Below, one piece after another: positions 12,701-25,975 of a stretch of DNA of 64,000 bases. Origin of the DNA: Rhynochetos jubatus (lineage: Eukaryota > Chordata > Aves > Eurypygiformes > Rhynochetidae); assembly GCA_027574665.1 (NCBI GenBank), contig CM050650.1:49583304-49647303 (forward strand), read 5' to 3'. Numbering within the stretch: the first letter of the stretch is position 1; each line of letters opens with the position of its first letter. Under the pieces are notes generated by a model. The model made no database searches and was not told the DNA's origin. It saw only the letters and a program-made list of their open reading frames with translations. Made by a program: the position numbers and the translations under genes.

Positions 12701-14037
12701 ATTCTTCACATTTTCTCCTCGACCTTCCCATGGCTGTGCTTGGATGATTTTTCCTTCTCATTCCTGTTTCTTGCATCCTTTCCTTTCATTACTTATCTTT
12801 GAGGAGCAGAAGCCAGTCTTGGCTTGCTACTGAGAAAAACAGATATAAAGAGGTGCCTTCTACTCCTCCCTCTGAGGGCCTCATCTCACAGCCAGCAGAG
12901 GAATTGGCACTAAATTGCCATAACAGAATATCTTGAGGCATGAGCTCCATCCAGCCTCTGTAGGTATTGATAGGCAAAGACATGCAATAGAAGTCACTGA
13001 GGAAAAATCTGCAGAAGAGATGTTGGCAGGTGACTAGCAAGCCCTAATCCCTGTGGATCAGGACACAACCATGCACTAAAAGTCTCAGTCTTTTTGGATT
13101 ATGGAGAAAATTAAGACTCTTGCCAAGATCCCTTGATTGTTTCAGACAAATTGGATTGGTCAGAAAGACTTGTTGTTACAGGTAATTTTTAGTTTTGAAG
13201 TTTATCTTCTGAAAATAAGAGCTGCCTTTGCTGTCCTTTTGATACATGTGGTTTGTTCTGCATATCCAGTCCCAATTGGTTGAGTAGTGTTGTTCCAGAA
13301 TGTCAAACCTCCTCTGGCTTTCAAACATGCAGCAGCACCCCCAGAATGAATCTCAGTGATAGAAGCAATGATGCCTTCAATGATTGCATTGTAATTAATT
13401 TAAAATATATTTACCAATTTTGCAAGACGTTAATGAGCTTTAAAAAGCTTGCAAAACAGCTCAGGGTCCTTAAAGAAAACCTAGTACAAAAAAGAAAACG
13501 TCACTTATACAAAACCCACCAGGATACCATGGACAGAAGAGCCATATACAACGGTGCACAAAGTGGATTTAGGACTCAGCAGTGTGCTGAGCAAGTTAAA
13601 CTGCCTATTAGCCACTGCCAGCGCACCATAGGTTGTTTTCCTATATATTTGATGGGCAGGTCTCATATCTACTTCCACCTTTTGCTTGTCCCTTCAGTAT
13701 ATAGTGATATCTTCATACCTTATAAAGCCTATTTACTAGTGAAGCTACTTTATCTGGCAGTGTTATAGCTTGAAGACTTGGGCTATGGAAAAGAATAAAA
13801 TTTAAAAACAGGAGTTTTCCCCAAACAAAGAAAAAGCAGTCTTTAGCAATTTAAAACATCTGTTTCAGAGGGGGTACTCCTATGGGTCTCCTTTTTTTTT
13901 TTTTCTTACCTTTTAATTACTTTCCTCTTAACAACTCCACATGACAAGACATCATTCTTTCCAGCCCAGGGGGAATGACTGAAGTTCCTGTTTCACTATT
14001 CCAGTGCTTTTCTGACAGCTGTACTGCTAACTCTGAC

Positions 14038-14060
14038 TTTTTGTTTGTTTGTTTGTTTTT
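14038..14060 (+). repeat. (TTTG)n microsatellite
   Basis: Four TTTG units end in a T run. Related CAAA-type runs in this window lie at 30398-30426. Confidence 0.9.
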
Positions 14061-14937
14061 CCTCTGGAGCTCTTGGGACTGGCTAATAGAAGATCTCTGC
14101 TGTGAAGCCCATCTATGACATGGCAGGGACATAGTTTCTCTCTGGCCCAGGAGCTGCTGCTTGCAGCAGGTGCGGATGTGTTGGTGAAGACAGTAGTAAG
14201 CTGTGTGTAGAAGGAATTCCATGAATGTTGGTCGTCTTCTGTCGGGAGATCTCACTCAGTGATACATACAAAAAGAGGACATGAACCTCTGGAAAGGAAG
14301 TACAGAAGATGACTTCTCATCTTGTGCCAGACCCCGGTGAAATCAAAACGAGTACTGAAGTGTCCCATTCCTGTCCTTTCCTGTTAGCTCTTGGAGCACA
14401 GTGGGACAGCAGTCCTACAGAGAGCCTCTAGGGGCTACTGCAGTTCAATAAATAACAATAAATAAAATGCAAACCCGTGTTTGAGTCTGATACAAGCTGT
14501 GCTAATCTCTGGTGTACTATCTTGGACTTCAGAAGAGTTACATGCAATGGAATTTGGCCCACTGAGCCTTTGCTGCCTGCTCTCGCATTACCGTGAAGGA
14601 TAAAGGATAGCAGTGAGTACAGACTATTCTCTTAGGACACAGTGTTTTGTCTTGTTTTCCTGCGGGAGGAATTAGTCTTTCAGCACTCTTTCTTGCTTTG
14701 TTCCCTGCCTTCTGATAATAATATAAAAGTAGCATCTTTATCTCATGCTGGGTTCTGCAGAGAACACACTAACTTTATGTACATAGCAGTTATTGCACTC
14801 TTTGCTAAAGCCTTCATGAAATTTGCTTTTATTTGAGTTAATAAGAATCTATGTTTTACTAATTTTCTCTTTAAAGATACTGTGCACCCTTGATAATTCT
14901 CTCCCACCACATGGGGTTCGGTTCACTGTGAAGTGCT

Positions 14938-15004
14938 GTACGCAACGCACGAGACGCAGTGAGAGAGCGTGCATGTGAGAGAAGGGGCGAGCTCGAGTGC
15001 AGCG
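14938..15004. promoter_or_regulatory. Short CpG cluster
   Basis: Eight CpG dinucleotides fall between 14941 and 15004 (64 bp), with another at 14918-14919, in a region where CpG is otherwise rare. The text is a GA/GC-rich mixture (ACGCAACGCACGAGACGC). It is far too short for a standard CpG island and has no TATA box or exon next to it. It may be a small unmethylated regulatory element or a chance cluster. Confidence 0.3.
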
Positions 15005-15009
15005 TATTT

Positions 15010-17640
15010 GAGAAACTCAGACTTTAGGAGGAAATCTCTACAGGATATCAAAGCAAATTTCAATCCAAGAAGGTTTCACTGTGTCAATAGATGTAGCACA
15101 AGGGCTGCCTGTTGTTTCACAAACAATGCATCTTTTCCAGCCTATAAATAATGTAAAGACAAGTCTCGGGATTTTTAAAAAATTCTGCTAGCTTGAGGCT
15201 ACCTACCCAGCATGCCTTCTTGTTTACAACTTCCAGTACAAACATATATTGTGTTTGTTCTCAGACAAAACATCAGCTTTTACTGGCTTCTGGAATTAAC
15301 CTCTAGTACACATTATCAGCAGCCTTTAAGCAGATTTTGCATACAGAGACCTTCAGCACCGTAACTGCGGAGGGGTGGCTCTCATACAGCCGAGGGCTGA
15401 GCTCCTTGGCATGAGGCAAGCGGCACAGCCCCTTCACTCTACAGGTCCAGCGAGTTGCCACAATCAGCTGCCAGTCCCTTAGCAAGAACCTGCTCTTCAG
15501 GTAAGCACTCTAAAAGCCATTTACAAATGTAAAATGAAAGGGTATGTGGAGTGAAGATCTGGGGATAGAAAGGGGGACTACACAAAGGAGTGGATTTGTG
15601 AAAAATCATTTTTTTTCTTCAAAGGTAGCAGGTGTGTTGCCATCCTTGGCACGCAAGGGCCTGAACTCCCAACATCTCCAGGAATGCAGGTGAGTGTCCT
15701 AACTGCTCAGCCCTCTGGCATTTCGTTTGTCTCTCATCCCACAACCTCTGTATTATTTTTCCTATGCAGATACAGTAAGCCCAGTTCAGAGAGCGTGTGC
15801 TGAGACTAGCTGGTCCTTGCCAAGGTTAGGACTCCTTCCAGCGTGTGGAGACATGTGCTTGAACACTGGCAGACTGCAGAAGGCACAGCCCCTGTGCCTG
15901 CCGCTTCCTAACCAGCAGGCTCTCAGAGGAAATACAGGTACTTGTCCCTTCGTGTGGTGTCTGGTCCTGTCTCTGCAGCTGAGGTGTACTTTGTGACAAG
16001 TATTTGTCTGCATAGTTTTTAGACACTTATGAGATTAGAGATGCTTAGATAGAGGGTGCTTTTATGTAGTCAGGAAAACAGAATCCTGGGCACATCTAGA
16101 GCTTATGGAAAGGAAAACAAAAAACAAGGCACTGGTGGAGTGTGGGCAGCAAGGGAGATTTGGGTAGCAATTCTGTACTTAAACACTTAAAATCCACTTT
16201 CTTCTAATTTCAGGCACTTTCACTCTTTATTGGAATTCTCCTGAAACACATTGTTTCAAAATGTCAGGACATACGACAAAATAAAACCTGGGTCAAGGAC
16301 AATTTAGTTTGTGGTTCTGTCTACTACACTGCATGAAAAAATTGTAATTATGAAAAGCTTCTGTCTGGGTCCCGAGCCTTGGCTACTTCTAAATGTCCTC
16401 AGAGATTTATCTTTGTTGTTAGTCCCTTGGGTTTCCTGGAGGGTGTTTTAAAATGAACCAGAGGTTTTCAAAGGGAAATTTAATTTATTTTAAGTATTTA
16501 TTTTAAAAGCACATTTTGGGGTTCAAGAAGGGACAAATGGTTCACTCCAATACAACATATGTAGCCCAAGACTATGATGGAGTATAGTCCACACCAGAGA
16601 GCTGGACTGAGTTGGGATCAGTTGAGGAACAACTGCAAATTGTAACCGTCCGTCAGCTTTTTGATACTGCATGGAAAGGAGCATCCACCCAGTTCTTACC
16701 AGTTCTCTGAATCTTGGCTGACAGGTGTCTACATCATGAAAGCAACACAACAAATGGCTCAGCCAAATTCAGTCACTGGCCACAGAGCACGAATTCCCCT
16801 CTCCTTTGTTTTGTGCTCATTCACTCAGGACAGAAGGGAAGTAGTTTCTTGGACAAACTACATCTGCAGCCATTGTGCCAGTGATACCCATTCAGGACTT
16901 TCAGCCTGGCAGTTGCATAATCACAAAATGTACCTGCAAAATGTAAGCAAGATCAAATTCGGAGTTGTGTGAATTTAAGAAAGCAGCGAGGGGGAGGGAA
17001 GGTTCACCAAGTCAGCTGCTATTGCTGTCGGTCCCCCAGAAAGTGATCTATTCTCAGACTTTTGTTAGCTGTTAAAGGTATTCTGGGTGCTCATCTAATC
17101 TCCAGGCCCTACCTATCCAACTGAGGCATTACTTCGTTACTGCCCAAGTCAGGTTTTGTGTTCTACAAATGCTCTACAGGAATATCATTATAAATCCATA
17201 GCTGAAAGAGCCTGTGCATCTTAAGTGCTCTTTCATTTTCCACCTCTGAATATTCTGCCAGCAGAGATTTAGAACACTGGCTCTGTAAATGCTTTCATGT
17301 CAAGACTAAAGGCAACACTTGTTTAATTCATTCTTTGACCCAACAGTAGCTTTATCTTAGGTTATCACTTGTTAAGCTCTCTAGAATGTTTTAAACATGA
17401 AGGGGGTTGCTGTGTATATATATACAGTGTACTGTATTTTACTTGTACAAATTTGACAGTAGTGATTCATAAACATCAAAACCATTTCCTTTCTGTGTTG
17501 CAAATTACGCTTTACTTGAGCTCCATTCACAGAATGTGTAACCCATTCTAGAAAAAAAGGAAAAAAAGAAAATTGCATTTATCCTCCATCCAAGTTGTAA
17601 TTCTTTATTGTAGGTCACAAGAGCTCACAGATTTTTATTT
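15010..17640. other. Unique non-coding stretch
   Basis: No element or exon is recognised. The part at 15350-15480 holds a few extra CpGs. The text at 15630-15720 (GAACTCCCAACATCTCCAGGAATGC then GTGTCCTAACTGCTCAGCC) faintly recalls the 3' part of a tRNA-derived SINE but cannot be assigned. Opposite-strand frames at 15727-15996 and 15786-16026 overlap completely and have no family pattern. Confidence 0.5.
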
Positions 17641-17646
17641 TTTTTT

Positions 17647-17764
17647 CTATATATATGCTTGTGTGTATATATTTATATATATAATTGTGTATATAAAAGA
17701 GAGGTTTTATGTGTATATATAAATATACATGTATATATTTATAAATATAAATATGCACACACAT
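17647..17764. repeat. TA/TG-rich microsatellite region
   Basis: Imperfect runs of TATA and TGTATA with short AAATATAA spacers extend for about 120 bp, followed by a short CA run. This is ordinary decayed dinucleotide sequence. Confidence 0.85.
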
Positions 17765-17769
17765 GAGCA

Positions 17770-19980
17770 CAATTGTAGCAATGATATAGGCTGTGGTGTA
17801 AACGAAGGACTGGATTTACACATCAAATGTACTGCAACCTGATTAGAATAATAATTAAGGTTTGCGGTACATCATTCATTTGCAGCGCAAAACAAAAATA
17901 ATTTACACTACTCTGTGTAAACCTATCTGTTCTGCCAGCATAGGATTTATCCCTAAGTAGTCAAAAAGCTAAAATTGTATTTAAAATCAGTATCTGACAG
18001 TGACTCCCACAACGGAGGTCAGCAGAATCATTCTGGATTTGAGTTACAAAACAAGTATCAGTAACTCAACACTTTTGTATCATGAAGAGTCACAAGACTA
18101 ACCTGGTAGAAGTCTGTGAATTTACTCCTAAGAATGATGTTGTCTGAGCCATAGGACAGATAATTTTTCACTCAAACCCCCCATTCTTGGGTTGCAGTCT
18201 AATTCCTCCCTCCCTGAATGTCATGACAAGACCTGAGTACTTGCCATCCTCCTACTGCCCCTTTTTACAAATAGGTAGGTAGATACATGAATAGAAATTG
18301 TGTGGGAGCTGAGAAGGAACCCCAACATACTGCAGAAAGTTCCCTAGTCCACATAAACAGGGGACAAAGGACTGCAATGTAGACAGATCACCTCAGCCTT
18401 GTGCAGGAGGGCAGGTGCTATTTCAAATAGTTTGGTCTCCACGTCCATCTCATCTTTGAGCTATCTGCTGTGGCATCCACACCAAAATATTTAATAAGAA
18501 CATGATTTACTAGATTGAAACTGCAAACCTCGGTGTCGGTTCAGGGACCATACCACCTGCTACTTGGTAATACCAGCCTCAAATATATATGTTGCCGTCC
18601 TTGGCGTACCTATGACTAAGAAGCCAGAGACAGGGAAGCCCTTGGCTGCTGGTGGCTGTGCTGTGTCACAGAAGCTCATGCAACTCTTGCAACCCAGTGC
18701 TGATCACTTAGGACAGAGGCACTGGCAGCAGCAGACCTCTGTCAGATGCCTTGGCCCTGAGTGATTTCTCAACAAGATATGTTAACGGGAGTAACGTGAA
18801 GAAAATAGCCTGAGTGAAAGAATAGGACAGCTAAAGCTCAAGCTCCATCAGGAAGGGGATGCTTTAGAAATGTGGGAGACAGCTAGACAAGGTTTAAATG
18901 ATCTGCTTTGTAACTGCAAGTAATGGTTGCCAGCAGCAAGGGGGACACTTAGAAGAGAGCTTTCCTTCCAACACCTGCTTGTTTTGAAGCACTTTATGGT
19001 TTTAATAGCTTTCAGTTAGTGCAGGCAGCAAAGCCTAACTATGAAAATGCAGTGTAGAACTGCAGAGAGAATGTGTCCTGTGCAGAATTAAACCTGACAA
19101 CACTTTTGTTTTTAATGAGGAGTAAGAAAAGGATAACAGTGAAATACACACAAGTACAATTTTCTGGCGGTGAAGGTGTGGCTTTGGAGTTCTGGGAGAT
19201 TAGTTTCTTGTGAGGGATTTACTTGTGACTGGGGTCCAGGTCAAAACCAGGGTGAGCAAGAAGAGTGTGCTGAAGTGACTTGGAAATAGCCCTGACTAAT
19301 AAAAGCAACAGAGGATGTTACCTACAGTGGAATTCATCTCCACTAGTCACAGCTGTCAAAAAGTTAGATGTCTGGTCTACATTAATCTCTCAGGCTCTTG
19401 TACAGTGAGGCACCAGCACAAAAGGCAGCTCCAGAGGTTAATGAATCCCACCTATTTGGAAGACAGCTTAAAACAGAAGGATCTGCCCTCCCAAAGGAGC
19501 AAAACCAAATACCATGGATGATACCTTCTTACTTTTTCCACAGCTGCAGTAACATGAAAATGAATCCCACTTACAAACTAGGCTGATGTGAGAGCACTGT
19601 CCTTTTCTCATGAACACAACGGGCATGCTGGAACAGCCTAAATGCTCTGTTGTTTATGTGTGGTTAGGGAAGCAGAAAATAAAACACCTTGTGTTTTGTG
19701 GAATACCACAACACCAGGTGCTGTGGAAGGTGAAGACATAGAGAGGTAAGCATTTCTGCTAAATCTCAGGTTCTGTGCCATGAAAGCTAAAGGATTTTAA
19801 CTACTGAGTAACGTGAGCAATATACTGCACCCCAGGACAAGTTGGACTGAGTTCACTGATGCACCTGAAACCAGAAGAACTTTCAGTCACTGTCATTTTA
19901 GTTTCCTTTTGAGTTCAGAAGGGCTTCTATTTAAATTTGCTACCATAACCGATAACAAAGGCAAATCATAGCTCACACTG
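17770..19980. other. Unique non-coding stretch
   Basis: No gene, RNA or transposon is recognised. The part near 17830-17930 (ATAATAATTAAGG, GCAGCGCAAAAC, ATAATTTACAC) has the texture of a conserved element but no specific site worth naming. Confidence 0.5.
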
Positions 19981-19982
19981 AG

Positions 19983-20026
19983 CTTTCTTTCTTCTTCTTC
20001 TTTTCTCTTTTTTTTTTTTTTTTTTT
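19983..20026 (+). repeat. Polypyrimidine tract
   Basis: Forty-four consecutive C/T bases: CTTT and CTT repeats, then a T19 run. It is followed closely by a TAAA tetramer repeat. A polypyrimidine tract before a splice acceptor is excluded as an explanation because no AG-exon pattern with a usable frame follows. Confidence 0.9.
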
Positions 20027-20121
20027 AAGAAAGTGCAATTGTTTTTAGGAAGGATAAACAGTTAGAAAGCCGTAAGGCTGGCGGATGTTACTGTTTTTCT
20101 ACTCAATGCATGGAATTGTCC

Positions 20122-20141
20122 TAAATAAATAAATAAATAAA
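20122..20141 (+). repeat. (TAAA)5 microsatellite
   Basis: Five exact TAAA units. Confidence 0.95.
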
Positions 20142-22587
20142 TTGGCTGTCAATTCTGTGCTTATTGTTGCATTAATGTCAAACCCATGAAAAATGTAAGT
20201 ATGCAACATAGTATGCTCTACCAGCACCAGGGCAATGACATCTTTTTTAGAGTGTGAGTAGGAGAAAATATTTCAGCTATATATTTTGAGTATCTATTTG
20301 AAGCTATCACTTTGAAGCAAATAAAATGTGTTTCATCCTTGCTAAGTCTGTGATCGAGTCTAGAGCTGTGACTTAGTGGGCTAATGTTCTCATGGCTTCA
20401 ACTTTCTGGCTTGGCAGGGAATCAGCCTCTCTTTGCGGCTCATGGTAAGCAGGCAAACTTGCAAACATTGATTCTGCTGGCATTTGTCTCTGAAATAAAT
20501 GTGCTATAGTGTACCTTTTGGCCTGACAAGGAGATGGTGAATCTGGGAGCCTTCCCCCCAGCCTGTGGAGGACCTCAGAGAGGGGTTGATGTTCCTTCAA
20601 TGTCAATGTCATTATAAACAATGCAGCTCCTTAGCAAAATGCTTGAAACACATGCAAAGAACTAAATTAGGCATGACAAGAAAAATAAAAAAACCCCACA
20701 GTCTCTAACCCCTTAGAAAAAATACTCAGATGAAAGCTATGGGACTGCATAACTTTAACTTGAATGAAATTATCTGAGGGTTTTTTTCTGTTTCCTTGTA
20801 GGTCATATTAGAAGAGAAAACAGCGCTGCACCTTTGATGTAGTTTTAACAAATATTCAAAGTCCCTTCAATTACTGCCTGAGTAATTAGCGTGTATGCAA
20901 ATAAAATGGGGAACAACAGAATGACTTTCTGGGCTTCCTCAGGGGACTGGACTTTGGAAGTAGCAAGAACTGTATTGTATGTGATGCAACTTTGAAAAGA
21001 GAAGAAAGGAGAAAGCTGAGAATAGTAGGTGGTGGAAGCCTCCCAAACACACTGCATTGCATGTAGGAGAGTCTACATTAGCACTGCATCCTTGAACTGC
21101 TGTGATTTGCCAATCACAGGTTTGGAAATGATACTTCCTTGCTCTTTGTGCCCTGAGGGAAGTCTCTGTGCATTACCCTGCTGCCTGCTTGAGTGAATCC
21201 TTTATAGCAAAATAAACCTGGCCGTGAGAAACAGGGAATGTTTTCAAGCCAAAGCAGCCATGAAGAGACTTGTGTTTGTAGGGAGAGTTTAATTCCAGGG
21301 ATGTCATATAGCCTATCTTATACTTTGATCCAGCAGCTCCTTTGTTGTGAACAGATTTTTTCAGAGGCATGCTATGATCCTTGCAATTCCTCACAGTACT
21401 TCAGAAACACTGCTCCTCCCAAAAAACAGGCAGCACTTTGTGGTGGTTGTTTCTACACCGTTACAGTTGATGAAAATATTTGGGACTGTGTCAGTGAAAA
21501 GCACTGGAGCATCCATATGCTGTCTTGAATAAGGCTGATCGATACCTCCAAGCCCATGGATTAGTCATATTGTTCTCTCATTGTAGAGGTCTCAGAAAGG
21601 CTTTCATTCATATGAAAGAAGAGATATATCTTCTTGTCTCATTCCATCTCTCAAGCTGCCAGGTAGACAACCGTGTAATCTCCACCATGACATAGTGGTA
21701 GGGTCCTACTCTCATTTTTTTCATTAATTAGCTCAAAATTCCATTGTAGTTATCACTTCACCTGACTCTGTGACTCTGTGTTTGCAAGGATGGTGGTGTA
21801 CATCACTGGACTCTGTAGTCTTCCAGTTTTCTAAGAACTGTATCATCAAACACCAATCAGACCTGTCCTCTCAGTCTCAAGTAGCAATGGCTCCAGCACT
21901 CTGTGGATGCAGAGTTTTCTCCTGTGATGCTGCCAAATTCCTCCAGCAAATCTGAAATGTCCTGGTCTTAGCAATAATAGAACTTTCCTAAAACTCAAAG
22001 ATGTTGACAATGGTTTGCGTATTTCATGCCTCAGTCAAGCCAGCTGAAGGACTGAGGACTTCTGGATGAGGAATATAAATCCTCTGGAAATCAGAACATG
22101 GATATGAAAGGTTCAGTCATCTTTTTGTGTTTCAGCTTCCTGTTTTGCATTTTATAAATTCCAGCAGCAGACAGCTGCTTTAGGGGATCTGTATGGGGAG
22201 TGCTGGGCTTCCTCTGCTCCTATTCCCATAGATAGGACAGTCTTTGCTGACTCTTGATATTCACATTTTTGTTTTGGAGGATGCAACCCACATCAGTCAA
22301 AGCTTGTGAGTGACAGGCAAATCTGCACAGAAAACAGGATCCTTCTGTTCTGCTATTGCTGGTTAGAAAGATTCCCTTTCTGATTGTCGTTCCAGTGGTC
22401 CACAGCTTTCTGCGTTGATAAGGGTCTATATTTATTATGTTGCCGCCTTCTGTGACTCAGCAGCAAGCAGGCTGAGATTCACAAACAGAAGTAAAATGAC
22501 ATCAGCAGTTGTCAAATTGAAAAAGACAAAGCTGACAAAGGCATTTTGCTTCAATGCTTCTGAGCGGATATTGCAAATAACAGAGTG

Positions 22588-22610
22588 CACACACACACAC
22601 AAACACACAC
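22588..22610 (+). repeat. (CA)n microsatellite
   Basis: A run of CA repeats with one AA interruption. Confidence 0.95.
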
Positions 22611-23983
22611 AGAGGAATATTCAACATGGAATTCTAAAACAGTTGCCAGCATCCACATCTTGGAGAAAGAAAAGTCACTGCCTGCTCAATAGCAACTTGT
22701 ATTTTAAGTTCAACTGATCAAAGATGAGCACAGCAGCAGCTGTAGCAGCTGAGACACTGAGCTCTCGCATCAGGACTGAGCTGACGGTGCTGCAGCCAGG
22801 CAGGCAGCACTGACCCACGGCATCAGCCTTGTAAAAACTGGGGATGGTGCATGCTCTTGGACCCATGCTAGGCACTTCTGTTACAGCTAGTTTCTGCATC
22901 GCCAGTACTGAGGGAGCAGGAATGGATAAAGGCAGGACAGTCATGGGTCTCTAACTGTGCTACTCTGTGTATGATCACTGAGCTCCTATCAATGACCGAG
23001 TCAGCCATATTATCCACATACATGATTCCCCACTGATCTTAAGCTCAGGGGAGACCACATGCCAGGATTTTTTTGAGCAACACTAGAAGCACTGCTGAAC
23101 ATCCTGCCCTGCGAACCACTTGGCACAGACAAAATGATCCAACAAATTCCTCGTCAACAACAGATAATTTCTTTATCTTTCTACAGTTCTCTATGTGACT
23201 CAGAGAATCAAGAGGCTAATTCTTCCCTTAGAGCAGATTTCTGCTATTATCAGGTACCTTGTTTGGCATTTCCTTATCTGATCAGCTCCCCAATTATTTT
23301 CCCTTGTACAGAAGGATGAGTAAATGAGGACCATTCAGATGAGAATTGATTGGAGTTTGTTCCTCAAACAGAGCCCAAATCAAACCTTTTTCTGAGGATC
23401 AGTGGATGTTGCACAGCTTTAAAAGACAGGTGTTCACATGTTTCTGTCCTTTCCTCCTCAACACAGCTCTAACCAGAAAGAAAAAGGGCCTAAAACACAG
23501 CAAGAAAGGTTTTTCGTTATGGGCTTATATTCCTTCGCCTCTGCTTCTCTTTCTGCCTCTTCTAGATTCCCTTGATCAAGAGTCTCTTGATCTTTCAGTT
23601 CTGAAAGTTATCTCACCAAGTTTCAAACATATACAGTCACTCATAACTTCTCCCTTCGAGAAATGTGCTGAGTTCCTTTTGCATGTTTATTTCTGATCCT
23701 CTGCACATACGTTTAAGAGCTTCCCCACATTAACATCCCCACACTTCACCTTGCTTCAGAAGTTTCCCTTTTCTTTTCAAAACTAAATGCCAGATATTTT
23801 TTGATCTCAGGAGTGAAAGCAACATTTTACCTCTGTTTTTTGAATAGCTGGGAGGAAGCATTGTCAGTTTTGAAGCCTCCAGCTCACAGTGTTTTCTGCT
23901 TGAACAGAAGTTTAAGTATAGCCAAATCATGTATTTTTCACCTTAAATAATATGCCAGTTCTCTAAGGACAAGGGGCTCAACA

Positions 23984-24044
23984 GGTGAATTGGCATGGAT
24001 TTCACTGAAGTCAACTATCTGTGTTCCACCACCTGAGATGCTGG
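23984..24044. repeat. Ancient amniote repeat remnant (short)
   Basis: The string TGGATTTCACTGAAGTCAACTATCTG followed by CACCTGAGATGCTGG parallels the phrase at 3627-3697 (CTTCAGTTGATTTATGCC then GAGGATCTGG). This suggests two decayed copies of one old family. Divergence is too great for a family call. Confidence 0.3.
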
Positions 24045-25571
24045 TTGGAGAAATCAAAAGTAATCCTCTCTGGAAAGTAAGTACAGTCATCAATTGACTT
24101 TAAGTTACGTTTCTTGTCAGTACACACTTTCAGCTTGAGGATATCGAAGACTTTTCTTGAATATTCTTTGTCCTTTTTTGTGGTTCTCTTTGTGCTATTT
24201 GGGTGTAAATTCTCCTTCACCCAACGTATTTACTTCTCTTGCACATTGACATTCAGCCTGGGTGCTGAGCTGATCTCTGTATGCAAGCTAGATGACATCC
24301 TATGGCTGTCACTGGGCAAGACCGAGCGGCTTCTTTTTCTGCTCAGTTGGTCTTTCATACTTCAGCAACTGTCCTGTTCATTTTTGGAGGACCCTCTAGC
24401 ACTGCTTCATTTCCTACACACAATAGTTGTTGCAGTTGAGTAGGTTCAGAGGATTCATGCTCATTTCTCTTCCACTTTGCTCTTTACTCATGCTTTTTTC
24501 TTCTCTATCCCTTCAACAATGACCGAGTTAGATGACAGAGGATTGCAAGTCCCAACAAATAAACATGAAGTGCAGACTTGACTACACTGCATCATCCATA
24601 ATGAACACTAGTGTTCTCTCATGTAGGTAGGAAGGTGTGCATCAGCATTGCTGCCTGGCCAGAGCATTGTTGGGAAATGTAGTTTGACTGAGTGGCAATG
24701 TCCCCAACAAGGAATGGGAATGGGAGGGACTTGAGACCTCCAGCATTCACGATGGCCCTTCAGAACTGAAGTATTTCATGTAGTTTCTTGGTTTGCCTGC
24801 TTAGGTTTTCAATGAAAAATTGAAATGTTCTGTGGAAAGCAGAACCATTTCATGAAAAATTTACTGCCACTGAAAGCTCCACTATCTGTTGCAAAACAGT
24901 TTGGTGTAAAACTTTTCAGTTTGTTCCTAACAGGACAAATGTAGAGCTCTCTCTGTGCTATCCAGGGCTCAGAAGGCAACCTAGCTGTTGTCCTGTATCT
25001 TCAGCAGCAATAAATATTTGATCAGCTTGTGTGCTCAAGGTATAGGCTTGAGAGGAGGGAAATAAGGCTTAGTTTGCTGAAGGTCCCCTTGAATTCTCCT
25101 CAGAAATGTTATGACTTGTCATTCTTCAGGCCAGGGATGAAGCTTTTTCTTGCTTATTTCTTCCTTGGATGTTTACATTGATCAAAGCCCTGTGTTTGTT
25201 CAGTCATTTGTTTGAAGGTTTTCAGCCTTATTTCCAATTCTGGCATTGCACTAGGCATGTCGCCTGTTTGTTTTAAGTGCTATTTTTCACTGAGATGGAT
25301 TAAAGTATTCAAATACCTTTAAGCTGATGTGCTTCTAAATTAAACACTGTAATAATTACTGAGGAGATATACTGTAAAAAATAATTATCCTAGTTTTGGT
25401 GTAAGAGAGAAAACTGAGACTGCCAGTTTCTGCATAAACAACCTCAGCTGAAATGTCACCACAAGCTTCCATAGCTGAACTGGGAAGTTTTACCTGCACA
25501 TATGTCAGTGTCTCTTTCAGCAGAATACATGCTTTTCGGTCCTCAGGACGTCCAGAGTCAGTGGGCACCTT

Positions 25572-25975
25572 TTCACAGATTCACAGTGTGTTCGGGGTTG
25601 GAAGGTACCTCTAGAGATCATCTAGTCCAACCCCCCTGCCAGAGCAGGATCACCTAGAGCAGATCACACAGGAACAAGTCCAGGCAGCTTTTGAAAGTCT
25701 CCAGGGGAGGAGACTCCCTCCCATCTCTGGGCAGCCTGTCCCAGTGCTCTGTCACCCTCACAGGGAAGAAGGGTTTCCTCACGTTCAGGTTGAACCTTCT
25801 GTTTTCCAGTTTATGGCCATTGCTCCTAGTCCCATCACTGGACACCACTGAGAAGAGCCAGGCCCCATCCTCCTGACACCCACCCTTTAGATATTTAAAA
25901 GTATTGATTAGATTCCCCCTCAGCCTCCTCTTCTCCAAGCTAAACAGATCCAGCTCTCTCTTTTCCCTGCCCGTC
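25572..25975 (-). mobile_element. CR1 LINE, 5'-truncated 3' end
   Basis: Reading the minus strand, this is the C-terminal part of the CR1 ORF2 reverse transcriptase and the short 3' UTR. The protein text includes [44 protein letters not shown] and [21 protein letters not shown], which follow the CR1 C-terminus in order. The frame is open to the natural stop region. The 3' UTR carries the reverse complement of GTTGGAAGG..CATCTAGTCCAACCCCC, and the plus-strand left edge TCACAGATTCACAGTG is a degenerate CR1 tail of 8-bp units. Its 5' truncation is typical of CR1. It has no complete RT domain and so cannot move. Confidence 0.95.

Larger units (their letters stand above)
6130..14030. other. Long unique non-coding stretch
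   Basis: No gene, transposon end or structured RNA is recognised. Frames of 70-110 codons occur on both strands without coding character. The longest, 171 codons at 13253-13768 on the plus strand, has no signal peptide, domain motif or biased codon use that I can see. Small items inside are a three-copy decamer at 7895-7924, a T14 run at 9692-9705 and a GGTTCAAATCC word near 9928. Confidence 0.55.
20145..25570. other. Unique non-coding stretch
   Basis: The stretch contains a CA microsatellite at 22588-22610, a nine-base tandem (TGACTCTG/TGACTCTG) near 21763-21780 and an ancient-repeat phrase at 23984-24044. Frames of up to 116 codons (23346-23696 plus, 24114-24443 plus) are hydrophobic or low in complexity and lack any recognisable domain. 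No host exon is supported. Confidence 0.5.

Noticed and set aside
13253-13768. Longest open frame, 171 codons, plus strand
   Set aside because: No domain, signal or conserved motif is seen, composition matches the flanks, and there is no promoter or splice context. One such frame is expected in 64 kb of six-frame random AT-rich DNA of this length or slightly shorter.
15630-15720. tRNA-derived SINE 3' part
   Set aside because: Only a faint resemblance; no A box, B box or tail can be fixed.
19983-20026. Splice acceptor polypyrimidine tract
   Set aside because: The tract ends in TTTAAGAAAG with no plausible exon frame following, and its CTT/T-run structure is that of a simple repeat.
25691-25876. 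61-codon plus-strand frame
   Set aside because: It is the antisense shadow of the CR1 C-terminus on the minus strand.
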